A DNA stretch of 64,000 bases from Micromonospora craniellae (GTDB taxonomy: Bacteria > Actinomycetota > Actinomycetes > Mycobacteriales > Micromonosporaceae). Positions 26,454 to 35,188 of this stretch are shown piece by piece. Made by a program: the position numbers and the translations under genes. Below the pieces are notes generated by a model. The model made no database searches. It was not told the origin of the DNA and saw only the letters and a list, made by a program, of their open reading frames with translations. The stretch lies in the NCBI RefSeq assembly GCF_014764405.1, contig NZ_CP061725.1:4588001-4652000 (forward strand), in the 5' to 3' direction. Positions within the stretch are counted from its first letter, which is position 1. Every line of letters starts with the position of its first letter.

Positions 26454-26664
26454 GCAAAGGCACAGGACTGGGGTCTGCGGTACCGGAGAAAGCAGTACGA
26501 CAGGCCCCTTTCCGGTCGTCCTCCACACCGGAAAGTGACGGCAATACGTCGGAAGCAATCGGCCCTCATAGTTATCAAGGCAGGATGTTCCTCGTGCACC
26601 GGCAGATCCGGCCGCCCGTCCCGGCCGATCCCGGGCCGTCGGCGAGCGAAGTGTGGGAGGGCCG

Positions 26665-28152
26665 GTGACCTCGGCGACGCTGTTGACCCCCGCCAGATCG
26701 TCATCGCGATCAGGTGACACCCCGCCGGCGAGCGGGTCGGTGCGCGACGACCAGCGGGCGTACGTCCGTTCCCTGGTCGTGCTGGACGCCACCGTCCTGT
26801 CCGTGGCGGTGCTCATCGGGTACGCGGCTCGATTCGGCGAATCCGTTCCACGTGGCACCCACGTGTCCTACGTCCTGTTCGCTCCGGCGCTGGTGCTGGC
26901 CTGGCTGGTCTCGCTCAAGGCCCTGCGCTGCTACGACGACCGGGTGGTCGGCTACGGCGCGGACGAGTACCGGCGGGTGAGCATGGCCAGTCTCCGGCTG
27001 GCCGGCGCCGTCGCGATCCTCGGCTACGTCGCCGATGTCGGCGTGTCCCGTGGTTTCCTGGCGATCTCGTTCGCGGTGGGCACGATCGCGCTCGAAGTGG
27101 CCCGGTTCGCCGCGCGCAAGCGCCTGCACCGAGCCCGGTCGCGGGGTGCGGGCTGGTCTCGGCGGGTGCTGGTGGTCGGCGACACCGCACACGTGTTGGA
27201 GTTGGTGCACACGCTGCGCCGCGAGCCGTACGCCGGCTATCAGGTGGTCGGTGCCTGCATCCCGGACGCGCTGCTGGCCCCGGTGGCGCAGCGGCTCGGT
27301 GACGTGCCGGTGGTCGGCTCGTTCCGGGGTATCCCGGAGGCCGCCGCCGCCATCGGCGCGGACACGGTGGCGGTCACCGCCTGCGGGGAGCTGACCGCCA
27401 CCCGGCTGCGCCGGCTCGGTTGGCAGCTGGAGGGCACCGGCATCGACCTGGTGCTGGCCCCGGCGTTGACCGACGTCGCCGGTCCGCGCATCCACACCCG
27501 CCCGGTCGCCGGGCTGCCCTTGATCCACGTGGAGGCACCCGAGTTCCGTGGGGCGCGCAAGCTGGTCAAGGGGCTGGTCGACCGCTCGTTGTCGCTGGTG
27601 GCGCTGACCCTGCTGCTGCCGCTGCTGGCGGCCATCGCGCTCGCCGTGAAGCTGAACAGCCGGGGACCGGTGCTGTTCCGGCAGACCCGGGTGGGGCAGG
27701 GGGGGCGCGAGTTCGGCGTCTTCAAGTTCCGCACCATGGTGGTCAACGCGGACGCCCTGCTGGCCGAGTTGACCGCCCGCAACGAGACCGACGGCCTGAT
27801 GTTCAAGATGCGGGACGACCCCCGGGTGACCAGGGTCGGGCGGCTGCTGCGCAAGTGGTCCCTGGACGAGCTTCCCCAGCTGGTCAACGTCCTGCTCGGT
27901 CAGATGAGCCTGGTCGGGCCCCGGCCGCCGCTGCCGTCGGAGGTGGCCCGCTACGACGGCGACGTGGCCCGCCGCCTGCTGGTCAAGCCCGGGATGACCG
28001 GCCTCTGGCAGGTCAGCGGCCGATCCGACCTGAGTTGGGAGGACGGCATCCGGCTGGACCTCTACTACGTGGAGAACTGGTCGCTCGCGGCCGACCTGAC
28101 CATCCTCTGGAAGACCTTCGGCGCGGTGATCAACAGTCGGGGCGCGTACTGA
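26665..28152 (+). CDS. exopolysaccharide biosynthesis polyprenyl glycosylphosphotransferase (sugar transferase)
   Basis: Transfers a sugar-1-phosphate from a nucleotide sugar to undecaprenyl phosphate, the first step of an exopolysaccharide repeat unit. About 495 residues: four N-terminal membrane segments, a nucleotide-binding-like middle domain (RRVLVVGDTAHVLELVHTL), a fifth membrane segment (SLVALTLLLPLLAAIALAV) and the catalytic bacterial sugar transferase domain with GVFKFRTM, LRKWSLDELPQL and MSLVGPRPPLP. GTG 26665 with GGGAGG at 26655-26660 is preferred over GTG 26653. No other polysaccharide genes follow, so this is a stand-alone initiating enzyme in the window. Confidence 0.92.
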   Translation: MTSATLLTPARSSSRSGDTPPASGSVRDDQRAYVRSLVVLDATVLSVAVLIGYAARFGESVPRGTHVSYVLFAPALVLAWLVSLKALRCYDDRVVGYGADEYRRVSMASLRLAGAVAILGYVADVGVSRGFLAISFAVGTIALEVARFAARKRLHRARSRGAGWSRRVLVVGDTAHVLELVHTLRREPYAGYQVVGACIPDALLAPVAQRLGDVPVVGSFRGIPEAAAAIGADTVAVTACGELTATRLRRLGWQLEGTGIDLVLAPALTDVAGPRIHTRPVAGLPLIHVEAPEFRGARKLVKGLVDRSLSLVALTLLLPLLAAIALAVKLNSRGPVLFRQTRVGQGGREFGVFKFRTMVVNADALLAELTARNETDGLMFKMRDDPRVTRVGRLLRKWSLDELPQLVNVLLGQMSLVGPRPPLPSEVARYDGDVARRLLVKPGMTGLWQVSGRSDLSWEDGIRLDLYYVENWSLAADLTILWKTFGAVINSRGAY

Positions 28153-28159
28153 CCTCGGC

Positions 28160-29287
28160 CTACGGCTGCGGGCCGGTCCAGTCCAGGCAGACCACCACCG
28201 CGTCGTCGGTGAGGTCGCCGGCGACGAAGGCCCGCAGGTCGCCGAGGAGAGAGCGGACGGCGTCCAGCGGCGTCATCGGCCCGGTACGGCGCAACATCCG
28301 GTCCAGCGCGGTCTCGCCGTAGCGGGTGCTGCGCCCGGTCGCGTCGATCACTCCGTCGCTGATCATGAAGAGTCGGTCGCCCCGCTGGAGCTGGATGTAC
28401 TGTTCGTGATAGTTCGTCCCCTCGAACATGCCGAGCGGGAACTGCGCCTCCAGCGCCTGCACGGTGACCTCGCCGGCCCGCAGCAGCACCAGCCGGGGTG
28501 ATCCGGCGTCGACGGCGGTGAGCAGGCCGGTCCGCAGGTCGAGTTCGAGCAGCAGGGTGGAGAGATGTTGCTCACCCCGGTGCATGTCGTAGACCGCCTG
28601 GTCGGCCAGGGTGGCCTGGTCGGCCAGCGGGATGCCGGCCCGGCGGGCGTTGCGCAGCGCGCAGGTGGCCAGCATGGAGAGCATCGAGGCGGCCACCCCC
28701 TCACCCATCCCGTTGATTGTCGCGGTCCAGACCCGTTCGCCGTCGTCGGACCAGTCGAAGCTGTCGCCCCGCACCGCGTACGCCGGTTCGAGCTGACCGG
28801 CCAGGCTGAACGACGGACGGGTCCGGCTGCGCCCGGGCAGGAGCTCCCACTGCACCTCGGCCGCGAGCGTGAGCCGCCGACTGCGCCGCGCCACGCGGTA
28901 CACGTCGGTGCCGGGGTCGACCGCGGTCAGCTCGTGGGCCAGGGACGTGGCGATCTCCAGCAGATCGGCCAGCAGCCCGTCGTCGTCCAGCGGTGCGACC
29001 CGGAGCACACCACGCCGTTCGCCGCGCATGTTGACCGGCAGGTAACCGGTACCGTCCGCGTACACCGGAGTCTCGTGGTCGAAGCAGCGCCAGGCGGGGT
29101 GACCCGGGCTGGTCACCTCGTCACCACCGCTGAGTGGAAGCAGGGCGGCCAGGCGGTAGTCGACCTGGAGCAGCTCGGTCTCGGTGATGCCGTACTCCCG
29201 CTCCAGCAGCTCCGCGATCCGCGCAACGAGCAGGTCAGCGGGGGCCGCCGTGAGTGTGACGCGGGCCTCGTCGACCGGCTCGTTCAT
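28160..29287 (-). CDS. SpoIIE-type PP2C serine phosphatase with an altered metal ligand
   Basis: A 375-residue cytoplasmic protein. The first 150 residues form a sensor-like domain (LLVARIAELLEREYGITETE). The PP2C/SpoIIE domain follows with GDSFDW, ISDGVIDATG and DDAVVVCLD. The Asp normally found in the D-x-x-G-x-G loop is Asn here (INGMGEG), so one metal ligand is replaced and activity may be reduced. Such phosphatases dephosphorylate anti-anti-sigma factors in partner-switching systems. Divergent from a MarR gene 59 bases away; the ATG has AAGGAGA upstream. Stop-to-stop distance to the transferase gene is only 7 bases. Confidence 0.85.
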   Translation of the reverse strand: MNEPVDEARVTLTAAPADLLVARIAELLEREYGITETELLQVDYRLAALLPLSGGDEVTSPGHPAWRCFDHETPVYADGTGYLPVNMRGERRGVLRVAPLDDDGLLADLLEIATSLAHELTAVDPGTDVYRVARRSRRLTLAAEVQWELLPGRSRTRPSFSLAGQLEPAYAVRGDSFDWSDDGERVWTATINGMGEGVAASMLSMLATCALRNARRAGIPLADQATLADQAVYDMHRGEQHLSTLLLELDLRTGLLTAVDAGSPRLVLLRAGEVTVQALEAQFPLGMFEGTNYHEQYIQLQRGDRLFMISDGVIDATGRSTRYGETALDRMLRRTGPMTPLDAVRSLLGDLRAFVAGDLTDDAVVVCLDWTGPQP

Positions 29288-29346
29288 CGTCTCTCCTTGA
29301 TCACAAGCCCATTCGGCGACAGAATCGGAGTACGCTCAGGCCCACC

Positions 29347-29946
29347 ATGGCGGAACTGCATGGTCCACCGGGACCCGAGATGAGTATGGCTGCCGAGCTG
29401 GATACCGCGGCAGGTGCCCTGCTGACCGTCTGGGACGGTGCGCGGGAACGGACGGCCAACCGGATCTCGACCGCCCAGCTGCGGGCCGTCATGCTCGTCG
29501 AGCAGCAGGACGGGATCAACCTGCGCCGGTTGGCCACCGGGCTGGACATGCTGCTCTCCTCGGCCAGCCGGCTCTGCGACCGGCTGGTCGCCGCCGGGAT
29601 GCTGGAACGCGAGCCGGGCCGCGCCGACCGCCGGGAGATCTCGCTGCACCTCACCGCCGAGGCCCGCCGGCTCCTCGCCGAGCTGCGCGAGGACCGCCGC
29701 CAGCACCTGGCCGCGATCCTGGCCGCGATGACCCCGGAGGCCAGTGAGGCGCTGCTGCACGGATTGCGCGAGTTCGACGCGGCAGCTCGGGCGCGGGTGA
29801 GGCGGCCGGTGTCGCCGTTGGTGCCCCCGCAGGAGGCGCACCCGGAGCAGCTACCGGCGTCGGGCCGGGGAGCTGCGGAGCACGGTGTCGAGCCGCAGTC
29901 GCGGGGCTGGTCGGCGGGGAAGACCTCGGTCTCACGTACCGCCTGA
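29347..29946 (+). CDS. MarR family transcriptional regulator
   Basis: A 199-residue winged-helix protein: helix-turn-helix region ISTAQLRAVMLVEQQDGINL and LRRLATGLDMLLSSASRLCD, then the wing (LEREPGRADRREISLHLTA) with the usual Asp-Arg tip. The last 45 residues are Pro/Gly-rich and not conserved. Start ATG 29347. It is divergent from the SpoIIE-type phosphatase, sharing a 59-base promoter region, so it may control both genes. Confidence 0.85.
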   Translation: MAELHGPPGPEMSMAAELDTAAGALLTVWDGARERTANRISTAQLRAVMLVEQQDGINLRRLATGLDMLLSSASRLCDRLVAAGMLEREPGRADRREISLHLTAEARRLLAELREDRRQHLAAILAAMTPEASEALLHGLREFDAAARARVRRPVSPLVPPQEAHPEQLPASGRGAAEHGVEPQSRGWSAGKTSVSRTA

Positions 29947-29960
29947 CGCCCAGGCCGGGG

Positions 29961-30881
29961 TCAGCCGCGCTCGGCCGGGCTCACCGCCAGCATCGCCACG
30001 TCGTCGTGCCGGTGCCCACCGCACCACTCGTCGACCAGGCGCAGCACCCGGTCGACCAGTGCGGCCGGCGACGACCCGGTGGCCTCGACCAGGGCCCGGT
30101 GCAGTCGCCGCTCGCCGAACATCTCGGTGCCGTGCGGCCCGCCCCGGGCCTCGGTCACCCCGTCGGTGCGGGCCACCAGCAGCTCACCCGGCCGCAGCCG
30201 CACCTCGGCCTCGTCGATCCGGGCGCCGGGCACCGCGCCCACCGGCATGCCGCCCACCTCGACCGGGGTCACCGCCCCGGCGCCGTCGACCAGCAGGGGC
30301 ACCGGATGCCCGCCGCCGGCCACCCGGACCCGCAACCCGCCGTCCGGTTCGGCGCGCAGCGTGCCGAGCAGCAGGGTGGTGAACTGGCCACGACGGGCCG
30401 CGTCCGGGATGTCCAGCAGGGCCCGGGAGGTCGGTACGCCCCCGCTCGGTCCGCAGCGCCTCGGCGCGCCGGTGGTCGTCGGTGACGTCTCTTACGTACC
30501 AGACCGACCGGTTGCCGGCCAACGGCCGGCGGATGCCCCGGAGCCGCCGGTCCCGGTGCTGCCCCTCGACGTCGTCCGACCCGGTCGCGTACGCCTCGGC
30601 CAGCATCGTCACCGGGCACCCGGACAGTCCGGCACCCGGTGCCAGCTCCGGCAGCAACGCGGTGGCCGTGGCGTTGACCAGTACGACCTGCCCGGCGCTG
30701 TCGGTGATCAGCACCGCATCGGCGAGCCCGTCGAGGAGTTCGAGGGCGAGATCGGAGTCGACCGAGGTGCTCAGCCGGAGGCGGCCGGCTCGCCCACTGC
30801 CGGCGGAGCCGGCGGCCGGGCCTCGTCGGGTCCTGGGCGCCGGCGGTCGCCCTGCGCCCTGCGCTGTCGACCTGTACGCAT
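29961..30881 (-). pseudogene. PAS-domain SpoIIE phosphatase, broken by internal deletion and frameshifts
   Basis: Three frames carry one protein in order. From ATG 30881 (GGAG upstream) an N-terminal basic stretch runs to a stop at 30771. A second frame carries a PAS domain (LELLDGLADAVLITDSAGQV, then WYVRDVTDDHRRAEAL) to about 30445. A third frame carries the end of a SpoIIE domain (ALLDIPDAARRGQFTTLLLG, ELLVARTDGVTEARGG, HDDVAMLAV) to 29961. The central GAF-like region and the first half of the phosphatase domain, including its first metal-binding Asp, are missing between about 30425 and 30445. The protein cannot work as written. The frame change near 30775 could also mean an unusual start for the PAS frame. 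Resequencing would decide between decay and error. Confidence 0.75.
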
Positions 30882-30968
30882 ACCGGTGCTGTGCTCCTCG
30901 GGTCCACGGGGTTTGTTGCCTCGCGACAAGGGTACCGAGGCGTTCCGAGGCACGCCGTGCAGGAACAA

Positions 30969-32219
30969 CTAGAGCCGGGCGAGCCAACCGGCGGGGCGGG
31001 CGATGATCCTGCGTACCACCGAGCCGGCCGCGCCCACCGCGGCGGCCGTGGCACCGAGGGTTGCCGGTCGCACGGTCACCGGCGACCAGGCGGCGGTGAG
31101 CACCCGGCGCTCGATCTCGGCGAGCACCGGGGGCCGGATCCAGGGGGCGAGCGGGGCGTAGCCGCCGCCGAGCACCACGGTGTCCAGGTCCAGCAGGTTG
31201 ATCACGCTCGACACGGTGATCCCGATGGCCGTACCGGCCTCGTGCAGGGCGTGCCGGGCGGCGGGCTCGCCGGCCTCGGCGAGCTGGGCCAGTCGCATCG
31301 CGGCGGTGTCCGCCGGCATGTCGGCCCCGGCCAGGCCGGCTGTGGCGAGGATCGCCTCCTGTCCGGCGTAGCGTTCCAGGCAGCCCCGGCCGCCGCACCG
31401 GCAGGGCGGTCCGTCCGGTCGTACCGGGATGTGCCCGATCTCGCCGCTCCAGCCCCGGACGCCCCGGAACAACGCGCCGTCGAGCACGATCCCGGCACCG
31501 ATGCCGACCTCGCCGGACAGGTGCAGGAAGCTGCCCGGTCCGGCACCGGCGTGCAGTTCGCTGAGCGCGGCGAGGTTGGCCTCGTTGTCCACCACCAGCG
31601 CCGGTACGCCCTCGACGGTCTCGGTGAGCGGCGGATACGCGGCCAGCAGCTCCGGCACCGGCACGTCCCGCCAGCTCAGGTTGGGCGCGAGGCGGACCCC
31701 GCCGGTGTCGTCGACCAGCCCGGGTACGCCGAGGGCCGCACCGGCCAGGGTGAGGCCCTGGGCAGCGGCGTCGGCGCGGGCGTGGGCGGCGAGCCGGGCC
31801 AGCCGGCCGAGTGCGTCGGCGGGGGAGACCGGACGTAGGTCGGCCCGGTGCACCGTGTGGTGGCGGACCTCACCGGAGAGGTCGACCACGCAGGCGGCCA
31901 GGTAGTCGACGTTGATCTCCAGGCCGAGCCCGGCCGGTCCGTCACCGGCGAGCACCAGGCCGCGGGCGGGTCGACCGGCACCGGCGCGCGGGGTCGGCTC
32001 GGCCTCGGTGACCAGTCGGCCGGCGACGAGGTCCTCCACCACGGCGGAGACGGTGGCCCGGGTCAGACCGGTCTGGGCGGCCAGGGCCGCCCGTGAGGGC
32101 GGACGGTCGGCGGCGGCGATCCGGCCGAGGACGAGGGCGAGGTTCAGTTCACGCAGGCTGCCCTGGCGTACGCCGCCGGCCGGGGCTGCGAGTCGGTTCA
32201 CCCCTTGACACTGCCACAT
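30969..32219 (-). CDS. ROK family transcriptional repressor (XylR-like)
   Basis: A 416-residue ROK repressor: N-terminal winged helix (SRAALAAQTGLTRATVSAVV), then a sugar-kinase-like ROK fold with GLGLEINVDYL, GVPGLVDDTGGV, GWSGEIGHIPV and the zinc motif CRCGGRGCLERY (two Cys visible with flanking His). It lies divergent from xylA with 58 bases between starts, so xylose-responsive repression of xylAB and of itself is the simplest reading. The start is uncertain: ATG 32219 or GTG 32201; neither has a convincing Shine-Dalgarno, and leaderless translation is possible. Confidence 0.9.
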   Translation of the reverse strand: MWQCQGVNRLAAPAGGVRQGSLRELNLALVLGRIAAADRPPSRAALAAQTGLTRATVSAVVEDLVAGRLVTEAEPTPRAGAGRPARGLVLAGDGPAGLGLEINVDYLAACVVDLSGEVRHHTVHRADLRPVSPADALGRLARLAAHARADAAAQGLTLAGAALGVPGLVDDTGGVRLAPNLSWRDVPVPELLAAYPPLTETVEGVPALVVDNEANLAALSELHAGAGPGSFLHLSGEVGIGAGIVLDGALFRGVRGWSGEIGHIPVRPDGPPCRCGGRGCLERYAGQEAILATAGLAGADMPADTAAMRLAQLAEAGEPAARHALHEAGTAIGITVSSVINLLDLDTVVLGGGYAPLAPWIRPPVLAEIERRVLTAAWSPVTVRPATLGATAAAVGAAGSVVRRIIARPAGWLARL

Positions 32220-32227
32220 CGCGGCAA

Positions 32228-32250
32228 TTTAATTCAACCACTGAACAAAT
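32228..32250. promoter_or_regulatory. candidate ROK/XylR operator between repressor and xylA
   Basis: TTTAATTCA and TGAACAAAT are imperfect inverted half-sites (7 of 9 matched) around ACCAC, in a markedly AT-rich patch inside the 58-base divergent promoter. Position and form fit ROK repressor sites in actinobacteria. Confidence 0.6.
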
Positions 32251-32277
32251 AGCGGACGACACCACCGGAGGTCTGTC

Positions 32278-33465
32278 ATGGCATCCCGTCCCACCCCCGC
32301 CGACAAGTTCTCCTTCGGCCTCTGGACGGTCGGCTGGCAGGGCCGAGACCCGTTCGGTCACGCCACCCGTCCCGCGCTGGACCCGGTCGAGTCGGTGCAC
32401 CGGCTCGCCGAGCTGGGCGCGTACGGCGTCACCTTCCACGACGACGACCTCGTGCCGTTCGGTGCGGACGCCGCCACCCGCGACGGCCAGATCGCCCGGT
32501 TCCGCAAGGCGCTCGACGAGACCGGCCTGGCGGTGCCGATGGTCACCACCGACCTCTTCCAGCAGCCCGTCTTCAAGGACGGTGGCTTCACCAGCAACGA
32601 CCGCGACGTCCGGCGGTACGCGCTGCGCAAGGTGCTGCGCAACATCGACCTCGCCGCCGAGCTGGGCGCACAGACCTTCGTCATGTGGGGCGGCCGGGAA
32701 GGCGGCGAGTACGACGTGGCCAAGGACGTGCAGGCCGCGCTGGAGCGCTACCGCGAGGCGGTCGACCTGCTCTGCCAGTACGTCGTCGACCGCGGCTACG
32801 ACCTGCGCTTCGCGCTGGAGCCCAAGCCCAACGAGCCGCGCGGCGACATCCTGCTGCCCACCGTCGGGCACGCCCTGGCCTTCATCTCCACCCTCGCCCA
32901 CCCCGACCGGGTCGGCGTGAACCCGGAGGTCGGCCACGAGCAGATGGCCGGGCTGAACTTCGTCCACGGCATCGCCCAGGCGCTGTGGCAGGGCAAGCTG
33001 TTCCACATCGACCTCAACGGCCAGCGCGGCATCAAGTACGACCAGGACCTGGTCTTCGGCCACGGTGACCTGCTCAACGCGTTCGCGCTGGTGGACCTGC
33101 TGGAGCACGGCGCACCGGGCGGCGGCCCGGCGTACCAGGGGCCGCGCCACTTCGACTACAAGCCCTCCCGCACCGAGGACATGGACGGGGTGTGGGTCTC
33201 CGCCGCCGCGAACATGCGGACCTACCTGCTGCTCAAGGAGCGGGCGGCGGCGTTCCGGGCCGACCCCGAGGTGGCCGAGGCGCTGGCCGCGAGCAAGGTC
33301 GGCGAGCTGGGCGTACCGACCCTGGGCGACGGCGAGGGCTACGCCGAGCTGCTCGCCGACACCAGCGCGTACGAGGAGTTCGACGTCGAGACGACCGGGG
33401 CCCGGGGCTTCGGCTTCATCCGGCTCAACCAGCTCGCCGTCGAGCACGTGCTCGGCGCGCGCTGA
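32278..33465 (+). CDS. xylA: xylose isomerase
   Basis: Interconverts D-xylose and D-xylulose (and glucose and fructose) in the cytoplasm; a metal-dependent TIM barrel. The 395-residue length is that of the actinobacterial class I enzyme. Landmarks are FGLWTVGWQGRDPFG at the start, VTFHDDD (catalytic His), FVMWGGREGGEY, LEPKPNEPRGD, NPEVGHEQMAG and HIDLNGQRG; all metal-binding positions look present. The ATG is preceded by CACCGGAGG. It is divergent from the ROK repressor and 11 bases upstream of xylB, forming a standard xylAB operon. Confidence 0.97.
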   Translation: MASRPTPADKFSFGLWTVGWQGRDPFGHATRPALDPVESVHRLAELGAYGVTFHDDDLVPFGADAATRDGQIARFRKALDETGLAVPMVTTDLFQQPVFKDGGFTSNDRDVRRYALRKVLRNIDLAAELGAQTFVMWGGREGGEYDVAKDVQAALERYREAVDLLCQYVVDRGYDLRFALEPKPNEPRGDILLPTVGHALAFISTLAHPDRVGVNPEVGHEQMAGLNFVHGIAQALWQGKLFHIDLNGQRGIKYDQDLVFGHGDLLNAFALVDLLEHGAPGGGPAYQGPRHFDYKPSRTEDMDGVWVSAAANMRTYLLLKERAAAFRADPEVAEALAASKVGELGVPTLGDGEGYAELLADTSAYEEFDVETTGARGFGFIRLNQLAVEHVLGAR

Positions 33466-33475
33466 GGCGGACGGC

Positions 33476-34894
33476 ATGCCGCTTGTCGCCGGGGTGGACT
33501 CCTCCACCCAGTCCTGCAAGGTGGTCGTCCGGGACGCGGAGACCGGTGACCTGGTCCGCCAGGGCCGGGCACCGCACCCGGACGGCACCGAGGTCGACCC
33601 CTCGGCCTGGTGGTCGGCCCTCCAGACGGCGATCGACGCCGCCGGCGGGCTGGACGACGTCGCCGCCGTCTCCGTCGCCGGCCAACAGCACGGCATGGTC
33701 TGCCTGGACGCCGCTGGCGAGGTGGTCCGGCCGGCGCTGCTGTGGAACGACACCCGCTCCGCACAGGCCGCCGCCGACCTGGTCGAGGAGGCCGGTGCCG
33801 GTACGGCGGGACGGCAGTTCTGGGCCGACGCGGTGGGCAGCGTGCCGGTGGCCAGCTTCACCGTCACCAAGCTGCGCTGGCTGGCCCGCCACGAGCCGGC
33901 CAACGCCGATCGGGTGGCCGCCGTCTGCCTGCCGCACGACTGGCTGACCTGGCGTCTGTCCGGATCGTCCGACCTGGCGGCGCTGCGGACCGACCGCAGC
34001 GACGCCAGCGGCACCGGCTACTGGTCGCCGGCCACCGGCGAGTACCGCCCCGACCTGCTGGAACGGGCGCTCGGCCGGGCGGTGCGGGTGCCGACCGTGC
34101 TGGGTGCCGCCGAGGCGGCGGGCGCGCTGCCCGACGGGGCGCTGCTCGGGCCCGGGGCGGGGGACAACGCCGCCGCCGGGCTCGGCGTGGGTGCCGGCCC
34201 CGGTGACGTGGTCGTCTCGATCGGCACCTCCGGCACCGTGTTCAGCGTCGCCGACGCGCCGGCCGCCGACCCGACCGGGATCGTCGCCGGCTTCGCTGAC
34301 GCCACCGGCCGGTTCCTGCCGCTGGTCTGCACGCTCAACGCGGCCCGGGTGCTGGACGCCGCCGCCGGGATGCTGCGGGTCGGGCTGGACGAGTTGGCCG
34401 AGCTGGCGCTGGCGGCGCCGCCCGGAGCGGATGGGCTCGTCCTGGTGCCGTACCTGGAGGGCGAGCGGACGCCGAACCGGCCGCTGGCCACCGGGGCGGT
34501 GCACGGGCTCACCCTGCGTACCTCGACCCCGGCACACCTGGCCCGGGCCGCGGTGGAGGGCATGCTCTGCGCGCTCGCCGACGGGCTGGACGCGCTGGCC
34601 GCCCAGGGGGCGACCGTCCGGCGGGTGATCCTGGTCGGTGGCGGGGCCCGCTCCGCCGCCGTCCGCCGGATCGCCGCCCAGGTCTTCGGCTGCCCGGTGG
34701 TCGTCCCACCGCCCGGCGAGTACGTCGCCGACGGGGCCGCCCGCCAGGCTGCCTGGCTGGCCCTCGGCGGCGCGGAACCGCCGTCGTGGTCACCGTCCGG
34801 CACCGAGGAGTACGCGGCCGAGCCGGTACCGGCCATCCGCGAGCGCTACGCCGAAGCTCGGGAGCGCCACCTGGACCGCCCGACGACCGGATAA
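33476..34894 (+). CDS. xylB: xylulokinase
   Basis: Phosphorylates xylulose with ATP, the second step of xylose use. A 472-residue FGGY kinase: GVDSSTQSCKVVV (phosphate-1), VAGQQHGMVCLD, LWNDTRS, the GPGAGDNAAAGLGVG phosphate-2 region with the catalytic Asp in GDN, and the signature near VRRVILVGGGARSA. The ATG at 33476 follows the xylA stop by 10 bases with GAGGCGG before it. Expression should follow xylA. The 294 bases after the stop hold an inverted repeat rather than a gene. Confidence 0.95.
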   Translation: MPLVAGVDSSTQSCKVVVRDAETGDLVRQGRAPHPDGTEVDPSAWWSALQTAIDAAGGLDDVAAVSVAGQQHGMVCLDAAGEVVRPALLWNDTRSAQAAADLVEEAGAGTAGRQFWADAVGSVPVASFTVTKLRWLARHEPANADRVAAVCLPHDWLTWRLSGSSDLAALRTDRSDASGTGYWSPATGEYRPDLLERALGRAVRVPTVLGAAEAAGALPDGALLGPGAGDNAAAGLGVGAGPGDVVVSIGTSGTVFSVADAPAADPTGIVAGFADATGRFLPLVCTLNAARVLDAAAGMLRVGLDELAELALAAPPGADGLVLVPYLEGERTPNRPLATGAVHGLTLRTSTPAHLARAAVEGMLCALADGLDALAAQGATVRRVILVGGGARSAAVRRIAAQVFGCPVVVPPPGEYVADGAARQAAWLALGGAEPPSWSPSGTEEYAAEPVPAIRERYAEARERHLDRPTTG

Positions 34895-35013
34895 GAGCGA
34901 CCGGGCCGGGGCGCGCGACGCTGCCCCGGCCCGGACCACGCCCGGCGCCCGCCGGCCCCGGCAACCCTCCGACCCGTCGGGCCGTGTCGGGTCGCTGTAC
35001 CTCAAGGTCGTGC

Positions 35014-35070
35014 TCGATCCTGGATCGAGTGGTCATTGCGGCGCTGGGATGCCACTCGATCCAGGATCGA
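35014..35070. repeat. 19-bp perfect inverted repeat between xylB and the MFS gene
   Basis: TCGATCCTGGATCGAGTGG (35014-35032) and its exact complement (35052-35070) flank a 19-base loop, and each arm contains its own smaller palindrome. An extra partial copy (TCCAGGATGAG) follows the right arm. It could form a cruciform, act as a terminator for xylAB, or be a dispersed intergenic repeat. Confidence 0.8.
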
Positions 35071-35188
35071 TCCAGGATGAGCGTGATCTTGGTAAGGCGG
35101 GCCGGTCGTCAGGCTGGTCCGCTGTCGCCCGGCCGGGATGGGTGGACCCGGTGATTGGGCCGTTATCCGGTCCTGGTTGGCTGCCGAC

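Noticed and set aside
30891..31838. Plus-strand frame opposite the ROK repressor
   Set aside because: Low-complexity shadow of a well-supported minus-strand gene.
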